From UBA3855 sp964472035 (GTDB lineage Bacteria > Bacillota > Clostridia > Oscillospirales > Ruminococcaceae), in the NCBI GenBank assembly GCA_964472035.1, contig CAYYIT010000063.1, positions 1 through 12,630 of the forward strand: DNA of 12,630 nt. Reading direction: 5' to 3'. Position 1 is the stretch's first letter. Every line of letters begins with the position of its first letter. This document shows positions 7,428-12,630 of the stretch, piece by piece. The notes beneath the pieces are model-generated. The model saw only the letters and a program-made list of their open reading frames with translations. It had not been told where the DNA came from and did not search any database. Both the position numbers and the translations under genes were made by a program.

Positions 7428-7697
7428 TTAGATTTTGTGCATGGAATTGAAAATATCCTCGTGCATGCAGTGGATCGCAAGTCCCTGTTCCTTGCCGAGA
7501 GCAGTCATATCGTCAGAAAGCGCTGCGAAATCAGAGCCCATTCCGGAAATGTCCACCAGCATGATCATTGCAAACATATCCTGCAGGACGCTCTGGGTCA
7601 CTTCATCGATATTGGCATTGTGAGTTGCACAGATACCGCTGACCTTGTGCAGGATTCCTACCGTGTCCTTACCAATTACAGTAATAACAGCACGCAT
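7428..7697 (-). CDS. ACT-domain protein, UPF0237 family
   Basis: An 89-residue single ACT domain starting MRAVITVIGKDTVGILHKVS and continuing with NIDEVTQSVLQDMFAMIMLVD, the beta-alpha-beta layout of GcvR-like ACT modules that bind small ligands, often amino acids. There is no DNA-binding or catalytic part. The ATG follows AGGAGGT by 7 nt. It heads the operon with the PFL gene 13 nt downstream, behind an extended -10 promoter. Since asd, dapA, dapB and a putative homoserine kinase are near, an aspartate-family amino acid is a reasonable but untested ligand. Confidence 0.93.
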   Translation of the reverse strand: MRAVITVIGKDTVGILHKVSGICATHNANIDEVTQSVLQDMFAMIMLVDISGMGSDFAALSDDMTALGKEQGLAIHCMHEDIFNSMHKI

Positions 7698-7729
7698 AAT
7701 ATACCTCCTAAAAACTGCGGCGATACGCT

Positions 7730-7748
7730 TCCTGCAGGGCTTGCAGGA
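7730..7748 (-). other. Hairpin in the ACT-PFL mRNA leader
   Basis: TCCTGCA (7730-7736) and TGCAGGA (7742-7748) form a 7-bp stem with a 5-nt loop in the roughly 70-nt leader between promoter and start codon. No T-tract follows. It could be a regulatory or stabilising structure. Confidence 0.4.
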
Positions 7749-7771
7749 GTCGTTTGCCGGTAATTGTTATT

Positions 7772-7800
7772 ATTATAACATACTTTTCGGGAAAAGAAAA
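7772..7800 (-). promoter_or_regulatory. Promoter of the ACT-PFL operon (extended -10)
   Basis: On the minus strand TG-T-TATAAT (TATAAT at 7772-7777) is a perfect extended -10 element. The -35 position (about 7795-7800) reads TTTTCT and is poor, as is common with extended -10 promoters. It lies about 75 nt before the ACT start. Confidence 0.65.
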
Positions 7801-7883
7801 GATGTTTTTCAAAAAAACTTCCAAAAAATCTTCCTTCTCTGAAAAAAAAGGGGGATTTGAACAAAAATCTTTGCGCGCTCTGC

Positions 7884-7912
7884 TTGACTTTCGTCATATA
7901 AAATGGTACAAT
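7884..7912 (+). promoter_or_regulatory. Promoter of the CAP-dockerin gene
   Basis: TTGACT (7884-7889), a 17-bp spacer and TACAAT (7907-7912), with TG one base before the -10. It is about 70 nt before the start codon and divergent from the ACT-PFL promoter. The interval 7800-7880 between them is A/T-rich and holds no gene. Confidence 0.82.
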
Positions 7913-7979
7913 AAAAGTGTATATAGGATCCGGCCGGAACGGATGGGCACGGATCCGCAAACCGAAGGGAGTGTTCTGT

Positions 7980-8756
7980 ATGAAACGTTTTCATAAGTGC
8001 ATTGCTTTGGCAGCTGCGTGCGCTGCGGCTGCCGCTTCAGTCAATGCGTACGAACCCGTCATGACGGATGCGGCAAGCTCACAGGTGAGGGATTATGCGG
8101 AGATCATCGTCAGTACGGTGAATGATATCCGTGCGTCCTACGGCCTTCCGGAGCTTTCCACCACACCGCTGCTGATCGATCTTTCTACGATCCGTGCGGA
8201 GGAGCTTGCAACATCATTTTCCCATACCCGTCCGAATGGTGAAGCCTGCTCGTCCCTCTTGAAGGAGGAGGGCATTTCCTACTCGTTCATGGCGGAGAAC
8301 ATTGCGGCCGGACGTTCTGACCCGGTAGCCACTGTGGACCAGTGGATGCAGTCCGAAGGCCACAGAGCCAATATTCTTGGTGATACCTTCACGCACATCG
8401 GTATCGGATACTATTACGATGCGAGCGCTACCTATGTTCACCACTGGAGCATGTACCTTGTCAGTGTCGTGGGCAGTGAGGGTGCATACGTTTATGACGA
8501 TCAGTACATTCCGGAGCGTGAGCTGGGCGATATCAACGGCACCAAGACCATCAACGCCAACGACGCGAGCATTGCGCTGAAGTATTCGGCGACACTTGCC
8601 GTCGGCATGGAATATCCTGCCGTGGATCAGTTCAAGGCAGCCGGCGATGTCAATGGCGACGGAAAGATCAATGCACTCGATGCAAGTATCATTCTTGCCT
8701 ATTCCTCTGCGGCAGGCAGCGGACAGAATGTATCGATCGAGGATTTTATCTGGTAA
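7980..8756 (+). CDS. Secreted CAP-domain protein with C-terminal dockerin
   Basis: A 258-residue exported protein. Residues 1-23 form a signal peptide (MKRFHK, then an alanine-rich core to VNA). Residues about 36-165 are a CAP/SCP-like domain (PF00188 type) with its usual pocket residues: H82 in SFSHTRPNG, E106 in AENIAAG and H128 in EGHRANIL, then HIGIGYYY. Residues about 182-245 are a dockerin with two calcium-loop repeats, DINGTKTINAND (184-195) and DVNGDGKINALD (223-234). The first loop has lost the acidic residue at position 5. A dockerin would fix the protein to a cohesin-bearing cell-surface scaffold. The start at 7980 has AAGGGAG 8 nt before it and begins the signal peptide; the frame is open further upstream. 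The CAP ligand is unknown. Confidence 0.93.
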   Translation: MKRFHKCIALAAACAAAAASVNAYEPVMTDAASSQVRDYAEIIVSTVNDIRASYGLPELSTTPLLIDLSTIRAEELATSFSHTRPNGEACSSLLKEEGISYSFMAENIAAGRSDPVATVDQWMQSEGHRANILGDTFTHIGIGYYYDASATYVHHWSMYLVSVVGSEGAYVYDDQYIPERELGDINGTKTINANDASIALKYSATLAVGMEYPAVDQFKAAGDVNGDGKINALDASIILAYSSAAGSGQNVSIEDFIW

Positions 8757-8808
8757 AACAGCTGCCGGCTCAGCCGGACAGATATAAAAATAATAAGGAG
8801 CAGTAACA

Positions 8809-9999
8809 ATGGATATTATGCAGTCATCTCTCGAAAAGCACAAGGAATGGGGCGGTAAGATCGAGATCATCTCCCGTACCCCCATCAACGACAGGGATTC
8901 TCTTTCCCATGCCTACACCCCCGGTGTTGCGCAGCCCTGTCTGGAGATCGAGAAGGATCCGAGCCTTTCCTACACCCTGACACGCCGCCACAATCTCGTC
9001 GCTGTGATCACGGATGGTACCGCGGTGCTCGGTCTCGGTGACATTGGTCCGCGCGCGGCAATGCCCGTTATGGAGGGCAAGTGCGCTCTGTTCAAGGAAT
9101 TTGCCGATGTGGACGCATTCCCGCTGTGCATCAATTCCAAGGATACCGACGAGATCGTCAATACCATCGCAAACATCGCCTACAGCTTCGGCGGCATCAA
9201 TCTCGAGGATATTGCGGCACCGCGCTGCTTTGAGATCGAGGCAAAGCTCAAGGAAAAAGTCGATATTCCTGTATTCCACGATGATCAGCACGGTACGGCG
9301 ATCGTGGTAGCGGCAGCGCTTGTCAATGCCTGCAAGGTTGCAGACAAGAAGCTCGAAGAGCTGGAGATCGTCATCAATGGTGCAGGTTCCGCCGGAATCG
9401 CCATTGCAAAGCATCTGCTGTCCCTCGGCGTCGGCAATATCGTAATGGTCGATCTGAAGGGCATTCTTGCGTCCGATGAGAGCTACGAGAATCCTGCGCA
9501 TAATGCGATCGCTGCAATGACCAACAAGCAGTGCCGCCATGGCCTGCTCGCTGATGCGGTCAAGGGCGCCGATGTGTTCATCGGTGTGTCCAAGCCCGGA
9601 CTGCTGACCCCCGCGATGATCGCGGATATGAATGAAAAGCCCATTGTATTTGCGATGGCGAATCCCACACCGGAGATCATGCCCGACCTTGCAAAGGAAG
9701 CAGGCGCATACATTGTCGGTACCGGCAGAAGCGACTTCCCGAACCAGATCAACAATGTCGTTGCATTCCCCGGCGTGTTCAAGGGTGCGCTTGCGGTTCG
9801 TGCAACGGATATCAATGAGGACATGAAGGTCGCTGCGACCAGAGCCATTGCCGGCTGCGTTTCCGATGATAAGCTCTGCGCAGAGTTCATTCTCCCCGAT
9901 GCATTTGACAGAAGTGTTGCACTTGCTGTGGCAAAGGCTGTCGCACAGGCTGCCATTGATTCCGGTGTTGCCGGTCTGACCGAAAATCCGCTTGTGTGA
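8809..9999 (+). CDS. Malic enzyme, NAD-type
   Basis: A 396-residue malic enzyme that oxidatively decarboxylates malate to pyruvate and CO2 in the cytoplasm. It has the short bacterial form without a phosphotransacetylase tail. Visible are Y36 in SHAYTPGVA, K91 in PVMEGKCALF, the metal-binding E133-D134 and D158-D159 (FHDDQHGTA), the Rossmann loop NGAGSAGIAIAK (190-201) and the NPTPEI block (285-290). The acidic D215 after the second strand of the dinucleotide fold (VMVDLKG) suggests NAD rather than NADP. AAGGAG lies 8 nt before the chosen ATG. A small stem without a T-tract (8762-8781) separates it from the CAP gene, so read-through is possible; no own promoter was found. The next gene follows after 18 nt. 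Confidence 0.95.
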   Translation: MDIMQSSLEKHKEWGGKIEIISRTPINDRDSLSHAYTPGVAQPCLEIEKDPSLSYTLTRRHNLVAVITDGTAVLGLGDIGPRAAMPVMEGKCALFKEFADVDAFPLCINSKDTDEIVNTIANIAYSFGGINLEDIAAPRCFEIEAKLKEKVDIPVFHDDQHGTAIVVAAALVNACKVADKKLEELEIVINGAGSAGIAIAKHLLSLGVGNIVMVDLKGILASDESYENPAHNAIAAMTNKQCRHGLLADAVKGADVFIGVSKPGLLTPAMIADMNEKPIVFAMANPTPEIMPDLAKEAGAYIVGTGRSDFPNQINNVVAFPGVFKGALAVRATDINEDMKVAATRAIAGCVSDDKLCAEFILPDAFDRSVALAVAKAVAQAAIDSGVAGLTENPLV

Positions 10000-10017
10000 C
10001 AGGCGAGGAGGAATACG

Positions 10018-10263
10018 ATGCAATATACATATCAGCCCAGAGGTGTCTGCTCACGGCAGATCCTTCTGGATATCGAAAATGGTGTGATCCAGAGCTGTCG
10101 GTTCATCGGCGGCTGCAACGGCAATACCCAGGGCATCTGCAGGCTCGTGCAGGGCATGGAGGTCGAGGAAGTGATCGAGCGTCTTGAGGGCCTTGACTGC
10201 AATGGCAGGGGAACCTCCTGTCCCGATCAGCTTGCCAAGGCGCTCAGAGCGAGCATGGAATAA
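10018..10263 (+). CDS. Small TSCPD-domain protein (TIGR03905-like)
   Basis: An 81-residue protein with six cysteines (11, 27, 33, 41, 61, 68), ending in the GTSCPDQLAKAL stretch that names the TSCPD domain. The same domain occurs in some ribonucleotide reductases; stand-alone copies of this size have no known role, though the cysteine spacing would suit metal binding. AGGAGG lies just before the ATG. It follows the malic enzyme by 18 nt, and its stop codon overlaps the start of the next gene by one base (TAATG), so translation of the two is probably coupled. Confidence 0.88.
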   Translation: MQYTYQPRGVCSRQILLDIENGVIQSCRFIGGCNGNTQGICRLVQGMEVEEVIERLEGLDCNGRGTSCPDQLAKALRASME

Positions 10264-11033
10264 TGTTTGAGATCCATTCTGTCTGGGTACGGCTGCTGTG
10301 CATCGCCGTGTTTCTGGTTCTTCTGTGGTTCTTTGTCAATTCGTGGATGCTGGGCATCCTGAATCTTGGTAATATCGCCGGTATCGCTGTCTGCCTTGCA
10401 GGGATCCTGTTTTTCGCACTGAATTCCCAGTGCGCAGGATTGCTTCAGAAACTGTGGCAGCATCTTCCGGGACGGATCGTTATCACTTCCGGCATGGCTT
10501 TGGCGGCTTTCTGCGCGGTACTTGCGATTTTTCTGAGCGGATGCATGCTGTACACGATGCATGATACGCCGAAGCAGGAAAATATACTGGTCGTACTTGG
10601 CTGCAAGGTTCGCGGCGGCGGGCCGAGTCTTATGCTGCAGCACCGGCTCGAGGCTGCGTATGATTACCTCGAAGTCCACCCCGATGTGCAGGCAATTGTC
10701 TGCGGCGGACAGGGTGCGGATGAATCCATCAGTGAAGCGCAGTGCATGTACGAATACCTGACAAACCGCGGTATTGCGCCGGAACGGATCATTATGGAGG
10801 ATACCTCCACCTCGACCTACGAGAACCTCCGCAATGCGAAGGCACTGCTCGGAGAAGGGGAGCACACCGTCACGATCGTGACGGACGGCTTCCACCAGCT
10901 GCGCGCGTCGATGATCGCGGATGGCATCGGGCTGGAGAGCGATCATCTCTCGGCGAAGACCTCGTGGTACCTTGTGCCGACCTATTGGGTACGGGAATGG
11001 TTCGGGATCTGCTATCAGTTTGTATTTGGATAA
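10263..11033 (+). CDS. Membrane-anchored DUF218 (YdcF/SanA-like) protein
   Basis: A 256-residue protein with three hydrophobic segments (about 10-28, 36-53 and 72-96), followed by a DUF218 domain. Family motifs are intact: ENILVVLGCKVRGGGPS (106-122), VCGGQGADESISEA (146-159), EDTSTSTYENLRNA (179-192) and VTDGFHQLRAS (206-216). Members such as SanA and YdcF are linked to the envelope and some bind nucleotide-type ligands, but no reaction is firmly assigned. The domain probably faces outward after the last membrane segment. The ATG overlaps the previous stop by one base and has only a weak ribosome site, which supports translational coupling. A diverged paralogue follows. Confidence 0.9.
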   Translation: MFEIHSVWVRLLCIAVFLVLLWFFVNSWMLGILNLGNIAGIAVCLAGILFFALNSQCAGLLQKLWQHLPGRIVITSGMALAAFCAVLAIFLSGCMLYTMHDTPKQENILVVLGCKVRGGGPSLMLQHRLEAAYDYLEVHPDVQAIVCGGQGADESISEAQCMYEYLTNRGIAPERIIMEDTSTSTYENLRNAKALLGEGEHTVTIVTDGFHQLRASMIADGIGLESDHLSAKTSWYLVPTYWVREWFGICYQFVFG

Positions 11034-11088
11034 ATGCCTGTCCCGCCATTTCCGATGACGGGGCATTTTGGCAGAAAGGGGAGAGGAT

Positions 11089-11841
11089 ATGTTTCAGATC
11101 CATCATGTCGGAATTCTTGTGATCGGCGCAGTGCTGAGCTTTTTGCTGCTGCTCCTGTTTGTGATTCCGCTGCTCAGGGGCTACCGCCATGCTGGTACGG
11201 TCATTGGGAGTGCGTTCTGCCTCCTGCTCATGTTTTTTTTCTGCGGAAATAGATGGGTCGGGAAACTGCTCGATACCATCTGGGCGCATGAGCATGGACA
11301 TATCGTTCTCTGTGTGCTGATCGGAATGCTGGCGGCGGCGCTGCTGGCGGATGTCGTCTGCGGTGTTCTGATGCTGCGGGTGCTGCGGAAGCGTCCGAAG
11401 AAAGCAATGCCGGCGATCCTGCTGCAGGGTGATGCCTGCGAGCGACGCAGTGAACGGCAGATGGAACGGCGGTATGCGGTGCTGGAAAAGTATCTGGCGG
11501 AGCATCCGGGCGCCTTCGTGATCCTATGCGGCTCCGTACAGGATCAGGAGTGTGCGGAATCTGCATTACTGAAAACGAATATTTCACCAGAACGCATCAG
11601 GAAGGCGCAGCCGTTTTCTTCAATGCAGCAGCAGCTCCGCAGTGCACAGGCGTATCTGGAAGAACACAGCCTCGGAAAGAAAGCTGTGATCGTGACGGAG
11701 TACTACCGGCAGTACCGTGCATCGCTCTGTGCAAGAGAGCTTGGACTCGATGTCCGGCATCTCGGAGCCGGAACGTCATGGTTCCTGCACCCGAGCTTCT
11801 GGATCCGCGAGAGCTTTCTGCTCTGCATACGGCTTCTATAG
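11089..11841 (+). CDS. Diverged DUF218 paralogue, membrane-anchored
   Basis: A 250-residue protein built like the gene before it: N-terminus MFQIHHV against MFEIHSV, three hydrophobic segments (about 7-29, 38-52 and 71-97), a cytoplasm/exterior domain, and a shared end (SWFLHPSFWIRE against SWYLVPTYWVRE). The spacing of the domain is kept (ISPERI against IAPERI, VTEYYRQYRAS against VTDGFHQLRAS), but the family motifs are gone: no VLGCKV/GGGPS, CGSVQDQE replaces CGGQGADE, and AQPFSSMQQQL replaces EDTSTSTYENL. It is probably a tandem duplicate that lost the ancestral activity. An upstream TTG (11068) is in frame, but the ATG at 11089 has GGGGAGAGG just before it and matches the paralogue start. 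The frame is intact, so it is not an obvious pseudogene. Confidence 0.82.
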   Translation: MFQIHHVGILVIGAVLSFLLLLLFVIPLLRGYRHAGTVIGSAFCLLLMFFFCGNRWVGKLLDTIWAHEHGHIVLCVLIGMLAAALLADVVCGVLMLRVLRKRPKKAMPAILLQGDACERRSERQMERRYAVLEKYLAEHPGAFVILCGSVQDQECAESALLKTNISPERIRKAQPFSSMQQQLRSAQAYLEEHSLGKKAVIVTEYYRQYRASLCARELGLDVRHLGAGTSWFLHPSFWIRESFLLCIRLL

Positions 11842-11849
11842 AAATGTCA

Positions 11850-11875
11850 AGCGCGGCGCTGCCGCGCTTTTCTTG
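11850..11875 (+). terminator. Intrinsic terminator after the DUF218 pair
   Basis: AGCGCGGC (11850-11857), loop GCT and GCCGCGCT (11861-11868) form an 8-bp GC-rich stem followed by TTTTCTTGTT. It starts 9 nt after the stop codon and ends the plus-strand unit. Confidence 0.9.
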
Positions 11876-11891
11876 TTGCACTGGTTAACAG

Positions 11892-11913
11892 GCGGTTAGC
11901 TTTCGCTTACCGC
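11892..11913. promoter_or_regulatory. GTTAG-N6-CTAAC palindrome, site 1
   Basis: GCGGTTAGC-TTTC-GCTTACCGC, a 9-bp inverted repeat with one mismatch, containing GTTAG (11895-11899), six bases and CTTAC (11906-11910). It has the same layout as two further sites near feoA and feoB, but lies about 110 nt upstream of the feo promoter. It is a candidate upstream operator of an iron regulator. Confidence 0.5.
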
Positions 11914-11928
11914 GATTGTAAAAAACGC

Positions 11929-12020
11929 CGGAAGTCATGAACGGAAAACAGCATGGAATCGTACTCTCTGACGAAAATCATAAAAATGATGACTGCCTGA
12001 TTGACAAAATCTGACTTCCG
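11929..12020. other. Split 9-bp inverted repeat across the feo promoter
   Basis: CGGAAGTCA (11929-11937) and TGACTTCCG (12012-12020) are exact reverse complements 74 nt apart. The right arm falls in the spacer of the feo promoter. Between them lies a small ATCAT-AAAA-ATGAT hairpin (11977-11990). It could be DNA-looping half-sites or chance. Confidence 0.35.
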
Positions 12021-12029
12021 TGTTATACT
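12001..12029 (+). promoter_or_regulatory. Promoter of the feo operon
   Basis: Consensus TTGACA (12001-12006), a 17-bp spacer and TATACT (12024-12029) with TG one base before the -10: a very strong sigma-70-type promoter with an extended -10. A repressor would be expected to hold it down, and a palindrome sits immediately after the -10 box. Confidence 0.88.
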
Positions 12030-12036
12030 ATCTATG

Positions 12037-12052
12037 GTTAGCGCTTACTAAC
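12037..12052. promoter_or_regulatory. GTTAG-N6-CTAAC palindrome, site 2 (feo operator)
   Basis: A perfect GTTAG (12037-12041), CGCTTA, CTAAC (12048-12052). It begins 7 bp after the -10 box and so covers the likely transcription start, the classic position for a repressor operator. Ferrous-iron uptake genes are usually controlled by Fur- or DtxR-family iron sensors; the half-sites resemble the TTAG/CTAA halves of DtxR-type boxes, but the 6-bp spacing differs from the classical DtxR/IdeR box. The regulator is inferred, not seen. Confidence 0.65.
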
Positions 12053-12077
12053 TAATTTGATTATCAGGAGTGATACG

Positions 12078-12290
12078 ATGATGCCGCTTACGTTTGCTGA
12101 AGTTGGTGAAGAAAACACGATCCGTAAAATCGGCGGTAATCCTGAGGTGAAAAAGCACCTGGAGAATCTCGGTTTCGTTGTGGGGGGTTCGATTACCATC
12201 GTCAACAGCCTCGGCGGAAATCTGATTGTCAATGTGAAGGAAGCGAGAGTTGCCATCAGTATGGAGATGGCGCAGAAGATTATGGTGTGA
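12078..12290 (+). CDS. feoA: FeoA-domain protein (first copy)
   Basis: A 70-residue SH3-like FeoA domain protein of the ferrous-iron uptake system; FeoA proteins are small cytoplasmic partners of the FeoB transporter. Recognisable are TFAEVGEENTIRKIGG (5-20), HLENLGFVVGGSITIV (27-42) and the ending NVKEARVAISMEMAQKIMV. It is more diverged than the second copy. AGGAG lies 7 nt before the ATG at 12078; an ATG directly after it (12081) and an upstream TTG in frame are less likely starts. Its stop codon runs into the ribosome site of the second feoA. Confidence 0.88.
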   Translation: MMPLTFAEVGEENTIRKIGGNPEVKKHLENLGFVVGGSITIVNSLGGNLIVNVKEARVAISMEMAQKIMV

Positions 12291-12303
12291 GGAGGCGGAA
12301 ACG

Positions 12304-12525
12304 ATGAAAACACTGAAGGAAACGAAAATTGGTGAGACGGTGACGGTTGTTCGTCTGCATGGCGAAGGCGCAGTGAAGCGTCGCATCATGGATATGGGCA
12401 TTACAAAAGGTGCTGTGGTTTCGGTTCGTAAGGTTGCACCGCTCGGTGATCCGATCGAAGTGACTGTGCGCGGCTACGAATTGTCCCTGCGTAAGGCGGA
12501 TGCCGAAATGATCGAGGTTGAATAA
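12304..12525 (+). CDS. feoA: FeoA-domain protein (second copy)
   Basis: A 73-residue FeoA protein closer to the family consensus, with RRIMDMGITKGA (26-37) and APLGDPIEVTVRGYELSLR (45-63). It starts 13 nt after the first feoA, with AGGAGG overlapping the previous stop codon, so the two are co-translated. Two stand-alone FeoA proteins before FeoB is a layout known in Clostridia; they may form a mixed complex with the transporter. Confidence 0.93.
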   Translation: MKTLKETKIGETVTVVRLHGEGAVKRRIMDMGITKGAVVSVRKVAPLGDPIEVTVRGYELSLRKADAEMIEVE

Positions 12526-12557
12526 TCGTTATTTGACCTTTATTTTTTTGACTCAAC

Positions 12558-12573
12558 GTTAGCGACAGCTAAC
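12558..12573. promoter_or_regulatory. GTTAG-N6-CTAAC palindrome, site 3 (before feoB)
   Basis: GTTAGC-GACA-GCTAAC is a perfect 6-bp inverted repeat with the same half-sites and spacing as the feo operator, 20 bp before the feoB start. No good promoter was found with it (TTGACC at 12533 and TTGACT at 12548 lack proper -10 boxes), so it may be an internal operator or roadblock, or act as an mRNA hairpin. Confidence 0.55.
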
Positions 12574-12593
12574 TGTGAAATGGAGGAACATCA

Positions 12594-12630
12594 ATGAAAA
12601 TCAGAATTGCACTTGCCGGCAATCCGAACT
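12594..12630 (+). CDS. feoB: FeoB ferrous-iron transporter, N-terminal fragment
   Basis: Only the first 12 codons are in the window: MKIRIALAGNPN. This is the beginning of the G1 nucleotide-binding motif (GNPNxGKT) of the FeoB G domain. GGAGG lies 7 nt before the ATG. With two feoA genes just upstream, FeoB, the inner-membrane iron permease, is the clear reading. The gene continues past the window edge. Confidence 0.88.
   Translation, partial: MKIRIALAGNPN

Noticed and set aside
5951..7450. Open frame of 499 codons on the plus strand opposite the PFL gene
   Set aside because: It is antisense to a clear family protein, has no ribosome site, is rich in Cys/His in the way of reverse-frame translations, and runs through the hairpin repeat.
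8762..8781. Hairpin between the CAP gene and the malic enzyme as a terminator
   Set aside because: The stem is short, has a bulge and is followed by A-rich rather than T-rich sequence.
11034..11070. Possible terminator between the two DUF218 genes (ATGCC...GGGGCATTTT)
   Set aside because: Pairing is interrupted with a long loop and the T-run is short; the tandem paralogues are more likely co-transcribed.

Overview
The window looks like chromosome of a mid-GC gut or rumen Firmicute of the Ruminococcaceae/Oscillospiraceae, probably a Ruminococcus. Three things point there: an archaeal-type Asd under a lysine riboswitch, a CAP protein with a C-terminal dockerin (the cellulosome attachment module), and GC-rich multi-hairpin intergenic repeats. 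Genus is an inference from content; no rRNA is present.

Layout. (1) 1-3540, minus strand: dapB, dapA and asd, the shared steps of lysine/diaminopimelate synthesis. They are read from a strong promoter at 3488-3516 through a lysine riboswitch (3319-3479) and an intrinsic terminator (3258-3279). A multi-hairpin repeat lies between asd and dapA. (2) 3501-4630, plus strand: queA (tRNA queuosine synthesis), divergent from asd, with the two -35 boxes inside one small palindrome; a bidirectional terminator follows. (3) 4638-7800, minus strand: an ACT-domain protein (UPF0237), a PFL-family/UPF0210 protein, a second copy of the intergenic repeat, and an ApgM-like phosphomutase of the group proposed to include a homoserine kinase. 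Next to asd this could supply the threonine branch from the same semialdehyde. (4) 7884-11875, plus strand: a secreted CAP-dockerin protein with its own promoter, an NAD-type malic enzyme, a small cysteine-rich TSCPD protein, and two tandem membrane-anchored DUF218 (YdcF/SanA-like) paralogues, the second lacking the family motifs; then a terminator. (5) 11880-12630, plus strand: the start of a ferrous-iron uptake operon, feoA-feoA-feoB, with feoB cut by the window edge. A 16-bp palindrome GTTAG-N6-CTAAC occurs three times around it, once just after the promoter -10 box, and is probably the iron-responsive operator.

No tRNA, rRNA, CRISPR array, transposase or phage gene was seen. The long open frames opposite dapB, asd, apgM, PFL and the malic enzyme are antisense shadows. 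The best candidates for something under-described are the repeated Feo operator, the multi-hairpin repeat, the degenerate DUF218 twin, the ACT/UPF0210 pair beside a putative homoserine kinase, and the dockerin on a CAP protein.
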